Source: Mimachlamys varia (Eukaryota; Mollusca; Bivalvia; Pectinida; Pectinidae). Taken from it: 64,000 bases of DNA. A program made the translations under genes and the position numbers. Below the pieces are notes generated by a model that saw only the letters and a list, made by a program, of their open reading frames with translations, made no database searches and was not told the origin of the DNA. The DNA is taken from assembly GCA_947623455.1 (NCBI GenBank), contig OX392527.1, positions 63,749,115-63,813,114 of the forward strand, written 5' to 3'. Every line of letters begins with the position of its first letter. The stretch's first letter is position 1. Positions 30,801-46,165 of the stretch are shown here, piece by piece.

Positions 30801-33247
30801 GGTGCATAGATGTTGTAATAGAGGATATATAGACAATGTACATTAGGTGGATAGATGTTGTAATAGAGGATATATAGACAATGAACATTAGGTGGATAGA
30901 TGTTGTAATAGAGGATATATAGACAATGAACATTAGGTGGATAGATGTTGTAATAGAGGATATATAGACAATGTACATTAGGTGGATAGATGCTGTAATA
31001 GAGGATATATAGACAATGAACATTAGGTGGATAGATGTTGTAATAGAGGATATATAGACAATGAACATTAGGTGGATAGATGTTGTAATAGAGGATATAT
31101 AGACAATGTACATTAGGTGGATAGATGTTGTAATAGAGGATATATAGACAATGTACATTAGGTGGATAGATCCCAGAATAGACGATATATAGACAATGAA
31201 CATAAGGTGGATAGATGTTGGAATAGAACATATATAGACAATGTACATTAGGTGGATAGATGTTGGAATAGAAGATATATAGACAATGTACATTAGGTGG
31301 ATAGATGTTGTAATAGAGGATATATAGACAATGTACATTAGGTGGATAGATGTTGTAATAGAGGATATATAGACAATGAACATTAGGTGGATAGATGTTG
31401 TAATAGAGGATATATAGACAATGAACATTAGGTGGATAGATGTTGTAATAGAGGATATATAGACAATGTACATTAGGTGGATAGATGTTGTAATAGAGGA
31501 TATATAGACAATGTACATTAGGTGGATAGATCCCAGAATAGACGATATATAGACAATGAACATTAGGTGGATAGATGTTGTAATAGAGGATATATAGACA
31601 ATGTACATTAGGTGGATAGATGTTGTAATAGAGGATATATAGACAATGTACATTAGGTGGATAGATCCCAGAATAGACGATATATAGACAATGAACATAA
31701 GGTGGATAGATGTTGGAATAGAACATATATAGACAATGTACATTAGGTGGATAGATGTTGGAATAGAAGATATATAGACAATGTACATTAGGTGGATAGA
31801 TGTTGTAATAGAGGATATATAGACAATGTACATTAGGTGGATAGATGCTGTAATAGAGGATATATAGACAATGAACATTAGGTGGATAGATGTTGTAATA
31901 GAGGATATATAGACAATGTACATTAGGTGGATAGATGTTGGAATAGAACATATATAGACAATGTACATTAGGTGGATAGATGTTGGAATAGAAGATATAT
32001 AGACAATGTACATTAGGTGGATAGATGTTGTAATAGAGGATATATAGACAATGTACATTAGGTGGATAGATGCTGTAATAGAGGATATATAGACAATGAA
32101 CATTAGGTGGATAGATGTTGTAATAGAGGATATATAGACAATGAACATTAGGTGGATAGATGTTGTAATAGAGGATATATAGACAATGTACATTAGGTGG
32201 ATAGATGCTGTAATAGAGGATATATAGACAATGAACATTAGGTGGATAGATGTTGTAATAGAGGATATATAGACAATGAACATTAGGTGGATAAATGTTG
32301 TAATAGAGGATATATAGACAATCTACATTAGGTGGATAGATGTTGTAATAGAGGATATATAGACAATGTACATTAGGTGGATAGATCCCAGAATAGACGA
32401 TATATAGACAATGAACATAAGGTGGATAGATGTTGGAATAGAACATATATAGACAATGTACATTAGGTGGATAGATGTTGTAATAGAGGATATATAGACA
32501 ATGTACATTAGGTGGATAGATGTTGGAATAGAACATATATAGACAATGTACATTAGGTGGATAGATGTTGGAATAGAAGATATATAGACAATGTACATTA
32601 GGTGGATAGATGTTGTAATAGAGGATATATAGACAATGTACATTAGGTGGATAGATGCTGTAATAGAGGATATATAGACAATGAACATTAGGTGGATAGA
32701 TGTTGTAATAGAGGATATATAGACAATGAACATTAGGTGGATAGATGTTGTAATAGAAGATATATAGACAATGTACATTAGGTGGATAGATGCTGTAATA
32801 GAGGATATATAGACAATGAACATTAAGGTGGATAGATGATGTAATAGAGGATATATAGACAATGAACATTAGGTGGATAGATGTTGTAATAGAGGATATA
32901 TAGACAATGTACATTAGGTGGATAGATGTTGTAATAGAGGATATATAGACAATGTACATTAGGTGGATAGATCCCAGAATAGACGATATATAGACAATGA
33001 ACATAAGGTGGATAGATGTTGGAATAGAACATATATAGACAATGTACATTAGGTGGATAGATGTTGGAATAGAAGATATATAGACAATGTACATTAGGTG
33101 GATAGATGTTGTAATAGAGGATATATAGACAATGTACATTAGGTGGATAGATGCTGTAATAGAGGATATATAGACAATGAACATTAGGTGGATAGATGGT
33201 GTAATAGAGGATATATAGACAATGAACATTAGGTGGATAGATGTTGT
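27848..33247 (+). repeat. 2700-bp satellite block present as two tandem copies
   Basis: Landmarks recur at exactly 2700 bp (60 units). These are the TTGTATTAG unit at about 27842 and 30542, the GGTGCATAG unit near 28100 and 30800, and the rare AATCTACATT change at 29620 and 32320. Substitution pattern and unit order between them are almost the same, with a few differences (for example GGGTATATG in the first copy and GGGTAGATG in the second). The block boundaries are chosen from these landmarks and could be shifted by any number of units. Confidence 0.85.
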
Positions 33248-34761
33248 AATAGAGGATATATAGACAATGTACATTAGGTGGATAGATCCCAGAATAGACG
33301 ATATATAGACAATGAACATTAGGTGGATAGATGTTGTAATAGAGGATATATAGACAATGTACATTAGGTGGATAGATGTTGTAATAGAGGATATATAGAC
33401 AATGTACATTAGGTGGATAGATCCCAGAATAGACGATATATAGACAATGAACATAAGGTGGATAGATGTTGGAATAGAACATATATAGACAATGTACATT
33501 AGGTGGGTAGATGTTGGAATAGAAGATATATAGACAATGTACATTAGGTGGATAGATGTTGTAATAGAGGATATATAGACAATGTACATTAGGTGGATAG
33601 ATGCTGAAATAGAGGATATATAGACAATGAACATTAGGTGGATAGATGTTGTAATAGAGGATATATAGACAATGAACATTAGGTGGATAGATGTTGTAAT
33701 AGAGGATATATAGACAATGTACATTAGGTGGATAGATGTTGTAATAGAGGATATATAGACAATGAACATTAGGTGGATAGATGTTGTAATAGAGGATATA
33801 TAGACAATGAACATTAGGTGGATAGATGTTGTAATAGAGGATATATAGACAATGTACATTAGGTGGATAGATGCTGTAATAGAGGATATATAGACAATGA
33901 ACATTAGGTGGATAGATGTTGTAATAGAGGATATATAGACAATGAACATTAGGTGGATAGATGTTGTAATAGAGGATATATAGACAATGAACATTAGGTG
34001 GGTAGATGTTGTATTAGAGGATATATAGACAATGTACATTAGGTGGATAGATGTTGTAATAGACGATGTATAGACAATGTACATTAGGTGGATAGATGTT
34101 GGAATAGAACATATATAGACAATGTACATTAGGTGGATAGATGTTGGAATAGAAGATATATAGACAATGTACATTAGGTGCATAGATGTTGTAATAGAGG
34201 ATATATAGACAATGTACATTAGGTGGATAGATGCTGTAATAGAGGATATATAGACAATGAACATTAGGTGGATAGATGTTGTAATAGAGGATATATAGAC
34301 AATGAACATTAGGTGGATAGATGTTGTAATAGAGGATATATAGACAATGTACATTAGGTGGATAGATGTTGTAATAGAGGATATATAGACAATGAACATT
34401 AGGTGGATAGATGTTGTAATAGAGGATATATAGACAATGAACATTAGGTGGATAGATGTTGTAATAGAGGATATATAGACAATGTACATTAGGTGGATAG
34501 ATGTTGTAATAGAGGATATATAGACAATGTACATTAGGTGGATAGATCCCAGAATATACGATATATAGACAATGAACATAAGGTGGATAGATGTTGGAAT
34601 AGAACATATATAGACAATGTACATTAGGTGGATAGATGTTGGAATAGAAGATATATAGACAATGTACATTAGGTGGATAGATGTTGTAATAGAGGATATA
34701 TAGACAATTTACATTAGGTGGATAGATGTTGTAATAGAGGATATATAGACAATGAACATTA

Positions 34762-34832
34762 GGTGGAAAGATGTTGTAATAGAGGATATATAGACAATGT
34801 ACATTAGGTGGATAGATTTGTTAAATAGAGGA
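34762..34832 (+). repeat. Irregular junction inside the array
   Basis: A unit with GGTGGAAAGATG at about 34765 is followed by one reading GATTTGTTAAATAGAGG in place of GATGTTGTAATAGAGG, a net gain of one base with neighbouring substitutions. I see this form only once. A cluster of changes in two adjacent units, with an unusual AATTTACATT just upstream near 34708, may mark a recombination join between different block types. It could equally be local sequencing or assembly error. Confidence 0.6.
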
Positions 34833-37254
34833 TATATAGACAATGTACATTAGGTGGATAGATGTTGTAATAGAGGATATATAGACAATGTACATTAGGT
34901 GGATAGATCCCAGAATAGACGATATATAGACAATGAACATTAGGTGGATAGATGTTGTAATAGAGGATATATAGACAATGTACATTAGGTGGATAGATGT
35001 TGTAATAGAGGATATATAGACAATGTACATTAGGTGGATAGATCCCAGAATAGACGATATATAGACAATGAACATAAGGTGGATAGATGTTGGAATAGAA
35101 CATATATAGACAATGTACATTAGGTGGATAGATGTTGGAATAGAAGATATATAGACAATGTACATTAGGTGTATAGATGTTGTAATAGAGGATATATAGA
35201 CAATGTACATTAGGTGGATAGATGCTGTAATAGAGGATATATAGACAATGAACATTAGGTGGATAGATGTTGTAATAGAGGATATATAGACAATGAACAT
35301 TAGGTGGATAGATGTTGTAATAGAGGATATATAGACAATGTACATTAGGTGGATAGATGCTGTAATAGAGGATATATAGACAATGAACATTAGGTGGATA
35401 GATGTTGTAATAGAGGATATATAGACAATGAACATTAGGTGGATAGATGTTGTAATAGAGGATATATAGACAATGTACATTAGGTGGATAGATGTTGTAA
35501 TAGAGGATATATAGACAATGAACATTAGGTGGATAGATGTTGTAATAGAGGATATATAGACAATGAACATTAGGTGGATAGATGTTGTAATAGAGGATAT
35601 ATAGACAATGAACATTAGGTGGGTAGATGTTGTATTAGAGGATATATAGACAATGTACATTAGGTGGATAGATGTTGCAATAGAGGATATATAGACAATG
35701 TACATTAGGTGGATAGATCCCAGAATAGAGGATATATAGACAATGTACATTAGGTGGATAGATGTTGTAATAGACGATATATAGACAATGTACATTAGGT
35801 GGATAGATGTTGGAATAGAACATATATAGACAATGTACATTAGGTGGATAGATGTTGGAATAGAAGATATATAGACAATGTACATTAGGTGGATAGATGT
35901 TGTAATAGAGGATATATAGACAATGTACATTAGGTGGATAGATGCTGTAATAGAGGATATATAGACAATGAACATTAGGTGGATAGATGTTGTAATAGAG
36001 GATATAAAGACAATGAACATTAGGTGGATATATGTTGTAATAGAGGATATATAGACAATGTACATTAGGTGGATAGATGTTGTAATAGAGGATATATAGA
36101 CAATGTACATTAGGTGGTTAGATCCCAGAATAGACGATATATAGACAATGTACATTAGGTGGATAGATGTTGGAATAGAGGATATATAGACAATGTACAT
36201 TAGGTGGATAGATGTTGGAATAGAACATATATAGACAATGTACATTAGGTGGATAGATGTTGGAATAGAAGATATATAGACAATGTACATTAGGTGGATA
36301 GATGTTGCAATAAAGGATATATAGACAATGTACATTAGGTGGATAGATGCTGTAATAGAACATATATAGACAATGAACATTAGGTGGATAGATGTTGTAA
36401 TAGAGGATATATAGACAATGAACATTAGGTGGATAGATGTTGTAATAGAGGATATATAGACAATGTACATTAGGTGGATAGATGCTGTAATAGAGGATAT
36501 ATAGACAATGAACATTAGGTGGATAGATGTTGTAATAGAGGATATATAGACAATGAACATTAGGTGGATAGATGTTGTAATAGAGGATATATAGACAATG
36601 TACATTAGGTGGATAGATGTTGTAATAGAGGATATATAGACAATGTACATTAGGTGGATAGATCCCAGAATAGACGATATATAGACAATGAACATAAGGT
36701 GGATAGATGTTGTAATAGAACATATATAGACAATGTACATTAGGTGGATAGATGTTGGAATAGAAGATATATAGACAATGTACATTAGGTGGATAGATGT
36801 TGTAATAGAGGATATATAGACAATGTACATTAGGTGGATAGATGCTGTAATAGAGGATATATAGACAATGAACATTAGGTGGATAGATGTTGTAATAGAG
36901 GATATATAGACAATGAACATTAGGTGGATAGATGTTGTAATAGAGGATATATAGACAATGTACATTAGGTGGATAGATGCTGTAATAGAGGATATATAGA
37001 CAATGAACATTAGGTGGATAGATGTTGTAATAGAGGATATATAGACAATGAACATTAGGTGGATAGATGTTGTAAAAGAGGATATATAGACAATGTACAT
37101 TAGGTGGATAGATGTTGTAATAGAGGATATATAGACAATGAACATTAGGTGGATAGATGTTGTAATAGAGGATATATAGACAATGAACATTAGGTGGATA
37201 GATGTTGTAATAGAGGATATATAGACAATGAACATTAGGTGGGTAGATGTTGTA

Positions 37255-40225
37255 TTAGAGGATATATAGACAATGTACATTAGGTGGATAGATGTTGTAA
37301 TAGAGGATATATAGACAATGTACATTAGGTGGATAGATCCCAGAATAGAGGATATATAGACAATGTACATTAGGTGGATAGATGTTGTAATAGACGATAT
37401 ATAGACAATGTACATTAGGTGGATAGATGTTGGAATAGAACATATATAGACAATGTACATTAGGTGGATAGATGTTGGAATAGAAGATATATAGACAATG
37501 TACATTAGGTGGATAGATGTTGTAATAGAGGATATATAGACAATGTACATTAGGTGGATAGATGCTGTAATAGAGGGTATATAGACAATGAACATTAGGT
37601 GGATAGATGTTGTAATAGAGGATATATAGACAATGAACATTAGGTGGATAGATGTTGTAATAGAGGATATATAGACAATGAACATTAGGTGGATAGATGT
37701 TGTAATAGAGGATATATAGACAATGTTCATTAGGTGGTTAGATCCCAGAATAGACGATATATAGACAATGTACATTAGGTGGATAGATGTTGTAATAGAG
37801 GATATATAGACAATGTACATTAGGTGGATAGATGTTGTAATAGAGGATATATAGACAATGTACATTAGGTGGATAGATGCTGTAATAGAGGATATATAGA
37901 CAATGAACATTAGGTGGATAGATGTTGTAATAGAGGATATATAGACAATGAACATTAGGTGGATAGATGTTGTAATAGAGGATATATAGACAATGTACAT
38001 TAGGTGGATAGATGTTGTAATAGAGGATATATAGACAATGAACATTAGGTGGATAGATGTTGTAATAGAGGATATATAGACAATGTACATTAGGTGGATA
38101 GATGTTGTAATAGAGGATATATAGACAATGTACATTAGGTGGATAGATCCCAGAATAGACGATATATAGACAATGAACATAAGGTGGATAGATGTTGTAA
38201 TAGAACATATATAGACAATGTACATTAGGTGGATAGATGTTGGAATAGAAGATATATAGACAATGTACATTAGGTGGATAGATGTTGTAATAGAGGATAT
38301 ATAGACAATGTACATTAGGTGGATAGATGCTGTAATAGAGGATATATAGACAATGAACATTAGGTGGATAGATGTTGTAATAGAGGATATATAGACAATG
38401 AACATTAGGTGGATAGATGTTGTAATAGAGGATATATAGACAATGTACATTAGGTGGATAGATGCTGTAATAGAGGATATATAGACAATGAACATTAGGT
38501 GGATAGATGTTGTAATAGAGGATATATAGACAATGAACATTAGGTGGATAGATGTTGTAATAGAGGATATATAGACAATGTACATTAGGTGGATAGATGT
38601 TGTAATAGAGGATATATAGACAATGAACATTAGGTGGATAGATGTTGTAATAGAGGATATATAGACAATGAACATTAGGTGGATAGATGTTGTAATAGAG
38701 GATATATAGACAATGAACATTAGGTGGGTAGATGTTGTATTAGAGGATATATAGACAATGTACATTAGGTGGATAGATGTTGTAATAGAGGATATATAGA
38801 CAATGTACATTAGGTGGATAGATCCCAGAATAGAGGATATATAGACAATGTACATTAGGTGGATAGATGTTGTAATAGACGATATATAGACAATGTACAT
38901 TAGGTGGATAGATGTTGGAATAGAACATATATAGACAATGTACATTAGGTGGATAGATGTTGGAATAGAAGATATATAGACAATGTACATTAGGTGGATA
39001 GATGTTGTAATAGAGGATATATAGACAATGTACATTAGGTGGATAGATGCTGTAATAGAGGGTATATAGACAATGAACATTAGGTGGATAGATGTTGTAA
39101 TAGAGGATATATAGACAATGAACATTAGGTGGATAGATGTTGTAATAGAGGATATATAGACAATGAACATTAGGTGGATAGATGTTGTAATAGAGGATAT
39201 ATAGACAATGTTCATTAGGTGGTTAGATCCCAGAATAGACGATATATAGACAATGTACATTAGGTGGATAGATGTTGTAATAGAGGATATATAGACAATG
39301 TACATTAGGTGGATAGATGTTGTAATAGAGGATATATAGACAATGTACATTAGGTGGATAGATGCTGTAATAGAGGATATATAGACAATGAACATTAGGT
39401 GGATAGATGTTGTAATAGAGGATATATAGACAATGAACATTAGGTGGATAGATGTTGTAATAGAGGATATATAGACAATGTACATTAGGTGGATAGATGC
39501 TGTAATAGAGGATATATAGACAATGAACATTAGGTGGATAGATGTTGTAATAGAGGATATATAGACAATGAACATTAGGTGGATAGATGTTGTAATAGAG
39601 GATATATAGACAATGTACATAGGTGGATAGATGTTGTAATAGAGGATATATAGACAATGTACATTAGGTGGATAGATCCCAGAATAGACGATATATAGAC
39701 AATGAACATAAGGTGGATAGATGTTGGAATAGAACATATATAGACAATGTACATTAGGTGGATAGATGTTGTAATAGAGGATATATAGACAATGTACATT
39801 AGGTGGATAGATGTTGGAATAGAACATATATAGACAATGAACATTAGGTGGATAGATGTTGGAATAGAAGATATATAGACAATGTACATTAGATGGATAG
39901 ATGTTGTAATAGAGGATATATAGACAATGTACATTAGGTGGATAGATGCTGTAATAGAGGATATATAGACAATGAACATTAGGTGGATATATGTTGTAAT
40001 AGAGGATATATAGACAATGAACATTAGGTGGATAGATGTTGTAATAGAGGATATATAGACAATGTACATTAGGTGGATAGATGTTGTAATAGAGGATATA
40101 TAGACAATGTACATTAGGTGGATAGATCCCAGAATAGACGATATATAGACAATGAACATAAGGTGGATAGATGTTGGAATAGAACATATATAGACAATGT
40201 ACATTAGGTGGATAGATGTTGGAAT
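37255..40225 (+). repeat. 1485-bp satellite block, tandemly repeated
   Basis: Landmarks recur 1485 bp apart (33 units): TTGTATTAG units at 37255 and 38740, a GAGGGTATATAG unit near 37574 and 39059, and the rare GTTCATTAGGTGGTTAG at 37725 and 39210. A related landmark at 41684 lies 2474 bp further (55 units minus one base). The missing base is visible at about 39620, where GTACATAGGTGG lacks a T. A further relative at 43078 reads GTTCTTAGGTGG. An upstream relative of the same block (35635) is offset by 1620 bp. Confidence 0.82.
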
Positions 40226-43200
40226 AGAAGATATATAGACAATGTACATTAGGTGGATAGATGTTGTAATAGAGGATATATAGACAATGTACATTAGGTG
40301 GATAGATGCTGTAATAGAGGATATATAGACAATGAACATTAGGTGGATAGATGTTGTAATAGAGGATATATAGACAATGAACATTAGGTGGATAGATGTT
40401 GTAATAGAAGATATATAGACAATGTACATTAGGTGGATAGATGTTGTAATAGAGGATATATAGACAATGTACATTAGGTGGATAGATCCCAGAATAGACG
40501 ATATATAGACAATGAACATTAGGTGGATAGATGTTGTAATAGAGGATATATAGACAATGTACATTAGGTGGATAGATGTTGTAATAGAGGATATATAGAC
40601 AATGTACATTAGGTGGATAGATCCCAGAATAGACGATATATAGACAATGAACATAAGGTGGATAGATGTTGGAATAGAACATATATAGACAATGTACATT
40701 AGGTGGATAGATGTTGGAATAGAAGATATATAGACAATGTACATTAGGTGGATAGATGTTGTAATAGAGGATATATAGACAATGTACATTAGGTGGATAG
40801 ATGCTGTAATAGAGGATATATAGACAATGAATATTAGGTGGATAGATGTTGTAATAGAGGATATATAGACAATGAACATTAGGTGGATAGATGTTGTAAT
40901 AGAGGATATATAGACAGTGTACATTAGGTGGATAGATGCTGTAATAGAGGATATATAGACAATGAACATTAGGTGGATAGATGTTGTAATAGAGGATATA
41001 TAGACAATGAACATTAGGTGGATAGATGTTGTAATAGAGGATATATAGACAATGTACATTAGGTGGATAGATGTTGTAATAGAGGATATATAGACAATGA
41101 ACATTAGGTGGATAGATGTTGTAATAGAGGATATATAGACAATGAACATTAGGTGGATAGATGTTGTAATAGAGGATATATAGACAATGAACATTAGGTG
41201 GGTAGATGTTGTATTAGAGGATATATAGACAATGTACATTAGGTTGATAGATGTTGTAATAGAGGATATATAGACAATGTACATTAGGTGGATAGATCCC
41301 AGAATAGAGGATATATAGACAATGTACATTAGGTGGATAGATGTTGTAATAGACGATATATAGACAATGTACATTAGGTGGATAGATGTTGGAATAGAAC
41401 ATATATAGACAATGTACATTAGGTGGATAGATGTTGGAATAGAAGATATATAGACAATGTACATTAGGTGGATAGATGTTGTAATAGAGGATATATAGAC
41501 AATGTACATTAGGTGGATAGATGCTGTAATAGAGGGTATATAGACAATGAACATTAGGTGGATAGATGTTGTAATAGAGGATATATAGACAATGAACATT
41601 AGGTGGATAGATGTTGTAATAGAGGATATATAGACAATGAACATTAGGTGGATAGATGTTGTAATAGAGGATATATAGACAATGTTCATTAGGTGGTTAG
41701 ATCCCAGAATAGACGATATATAGACAATGTACATTAGGTGGATAGATGTTGTAATAGAGGATATATAGACAATGTACATTAGGTGGATAGATGTTGGAAT
41801 AGAACATATATAGACAATGTACATTAGGTGGATAGATGTTGGAATAGAAGATATATAGACAATGTACATTAGGTGGATAGATGTTGTAATAGAGGATATA
41901 TAGACAATGTACATTAGGTGGATAGATGTTGTAATAGAGGATATATAGACAATGTACATTAGGTGGATAGATGCTGTAATAGAGGATATATAGACAATGT
42001 ACATTAGGTGGATAGATGTTGTAATAGAGGATATATAGACAATGAACATTAGGTGGATAGATGTTGTAATAGAGGATATATAGACAATGAACATTAGGTC
42101 GATAGATGTTGTAATAGAGGATATATAGACAATGTACATTAGGTGGATAGATGCTGTAATAGAGGATATATAGACAATGAACATTAGGTGGATAGATGTT
42201 GTAATAGAGGATATATAGACAATGAACATTAGGTGGATAGATGTTGTAATAGAGGATATATAGACAATGAACATTAGGTCGATAGATGTTGTAATAGAGG
42301 ATATATAGACAATGTACATTAGGTGGATAGATGCTGTAATAGAGGATATATAGACAATGAACATTAGGTGGATAGATGCTGTAATAGAGGATATATAGAC
42401 AATGAACATTAGGTGGATAGATGTTGTAATAGAGGATATATAGACAATGTACATTAGGTGGATAGATGTTGTAATAGAGGATATATAGACAATGAACATT
42501 AGGTGGATAGATGTTGTAATAGAGGATATATAGACAATGAACATTAGGTGGATAGATGTTGTAATAGAGGATATATAGACAATGAACATTAGGTGGGTAG
42601 ATGTTGTATTAGGGATATATAGACAATGTACATTAGGTGGATAGATGTTGTAATAGAGGATATATAGACAATGTACATTAGGTGGATAGATCCCAGAATA
42701 GAGGATATATAGACAATGTACATTAGGTGGATAGATGTTGTAATAGACGATATATAGACAATGTACATTAGGTGGATAGATGTTGGAATAGAACATATAT
42801 AGACAATGTACATTAGGTGGATAGATGTTGGAATAGAAGATATATAGACAATGTACATTAGGTGGATAGATGTTGTAATAGAGGATATATAGACAATGTA
42901 CATTAGGTGGATAGATGCTGTAATAGAGGGTATATAGACAATGAACATTAGGTGGATAGATGTTGTAATAGAGGATATATAGACAATGAACATTAGGTGG
43001 ATAGATGTTGTAATAGAGGATATATAGACAATGAACATTAGGTGGATAGATGTTGTAATAGAGGATATATAGACAATGTTCTTAGGTGGTTAGATCCCAG
43101 AATAGACGATATATAGACAATGTACATTAGGTGGATAGATGTTGTAATAGAGGATATATAGACAATGTACATTAGGTGGATAGATGTTGGAATAGAACAT

Positions 43201-46165
43201 ATATAGACAATGTACATTAGGTGGATAGATGTTGGAATAGAAGATATATAGACAATGTACATTAGGTGGATAGATGTTGTAATAGAGGATATATAGACAA
43301 TGTACATTAGGTGGATAGATGCTGTAATAGAGGATATATAGACAATGAACATTAGGTGGATAGATGTTGTAATAGAGGATATATAGACAATGAACATTAG
43401 GTGGATAGATGTTGTAATAGAGGATATATAGACAATGTACATTAGGTGGATAGATGCTGTAATAGAGGATATATAGACAATGAACATTAGGTGGATAGAT
43501 GTTGTAATAGAGGATATATAGACAATGAACATTAGGTGGATAGATGTTGTAATAGAGGATATATAGACAATGTACATTAGGTAGATAGATGTTGTAATAG
43601 AGGATATATAGACAATGTACATTAGGTGGATAGATCCCAGAATAGACGATATATAGACAATGAACATAAGGTGGATAGATGTTGGAATAGAACATATATA
43701 GACAATGTACATTAGGCGGATAGATGTTGTAATAGAGGATATATAGACAATGTACATTAGGTGGATAGATGTTGGAATAGAACATATATAGACAATGTAC
43801 ATTAGGTGGATAGATGTTGGAATAGAAGATATATAGACAATGTACATTAGATGGATAGATGTTGTAATAGAGGATATATAGACAATGTACATTAGGTGGA
43901 TAGATGCTGTAATAGAGGATATATAGACAATGAACATTAGGTGGATATATGTTGTAATAGAGGATATATAGACAATGAACATTAGGTGGATAGATGTTGT
44001 AATAGAGGATATATAGACAATGTACATTAGGTGGATAGATGTTGTAATAGAGGATATATAGACAATGTACATTAGGTGGATAGATGTTGTAATAGAGGAT
44101 ATATAGACAATGAACATAAGGTGGATAGATGTTGGAATAGAACATATATAGACAATGTACATTAGGTGGATAGATGTTGGAATAGAAGATATATAGACAA
44201 TGTACATTAGGTGGATAGATGTTGTAATAGAGGATATATAGACAATGTACATTAGGTGGATAGATGCTGTAATAGAGGATATATAGACAATGAACATTAG
44301 GTGGATAGATGTTGTAATAGAGGATATATAGACAATGAACATTAGGTGGATAGATGTTGTAATAGAAGATATATAGACAATGTACATTAGGTGGATAGAT
44401 GTTGTAATAGAGGATATATAGACAATGTACATTAGGTGGATAGATCCCAGAATAGACGATATATAGACAATGAACATTAGGTGGATAGATGTTGTAATAG
44501 AGGATATATAGACAATGTACATTAGGTGGATAGATGTTGTAATAGAGGATATATAGACAATGTACATTAGGTGGATAGATCCCAGAATAGACGATATATA
44601 GACAATGAACATAAGGTGGATAGATGTTGGAATAGAACATATAAAGACAATGTACATTCGGTGGATAGATGTTGGAATAGAAGATATATAGACAATGTAC
44701 ATTAGGTGGATAGATGTTGTATTAGAGGATATATAGACAATGTACATTAAGTGGATAGATGCTGTAATAGAGGATATATAGACAATGAACATTAGGTGGA
44801 TAGATGTTGCAATAGAGGATATATAGACAATGAACATTAGGTGGATAGATGTTGTAATAGAGGATATATAGACAATGTACATTAGGTGGATAGATGCTGT
44901 AATAGAGGATATATAGACAATGAACATTAGGTGGATAGATGTTGTAATAGAGGATATATAGACAATGAACATTAGGTGGATAGATGTTGTAATAGAGGAT
45001 ATAAAGACAATGTACATTAGGTGGATAGATGCTGTAATAGAGGATATATAGACAATGAACATTAGGTGGATAGATGTTGTAATAGAGGATATATAGACAA
45101 TGAACATTAGGTGGATAGATGTTGTAATAGAGGATATATAGACAATGAACATTAGGTGGGTAGATGTTGTATTAGAGGATATATAGACAATGTACATTAG
45201 GTGGATAGATGTTGTAATAGAGGATATATAGACAATGTACATTAGGTGGATAGATCCCAGAATAGAGGATATATAGACAATGTACATTAGGTGGATAGAT
45301 GTTGTAATAGACGATGTATAGACAATGTACATTAGGTGGATAGATATTGGAATAGAACATATATAGACAATGTACATTAAGTGGATAGATGTTGGAATAG
45401 AAGATATATAGACAATGTACATTAGGTACATAGATGTTGTAATAGAGGATATATAGACAATGTACATTAGGTGATAGATGCTGTAATAGAGGATATATAG
45501 ACAATGAACATTAGGTGGATAGATGTTGTAATAGAGGATATATAGACAATGTACATTAGGTGGATAGATGTTGTAATAGAGGATATATAGACAATGTACA
45601 TTAGGTGGATAGATGTTGTAATAGAGGATATATAGACAATGTACATTAGGTGGATAGATGTTGGAATAGAACATATATAGACAATGTACATTAGGTGGAT
45701 AGATGTTGGAATAGAAGATATATAGACAATGTACATTAGGTGGATAGATGTTGTAATAGAGGATATATAGACAATGTACATTAGGTGGATAGATGCTGTA
45801 ATAGAGGATATATAGACAATGAACATTAGGTGGATAGATGTTGTAATAGAGGATATATAGACAATGAACATTAGGTGGATAGATGTTGTAATAGAGGATA
45901 TATAGACAATGTACATTAGGTGGATAGATGTTGTAATAGAGGATATATAGACAATGAACATTAGGTGGATAGATGTTGTAATAGAGGATATATAGACAAT
46001 GTACATTAGGTGGATAGATGTTGTAATAGAGGATATATAGACAATGTACATTAGGTGGATAGATGTTGTAATAGAGGATATATAGACAATGTACATTAGG
46101 TGGATAGATCCCAGAATAGACGATATATAGACAATGAACATAAGGTGGATAGATGTTGGAATAGA

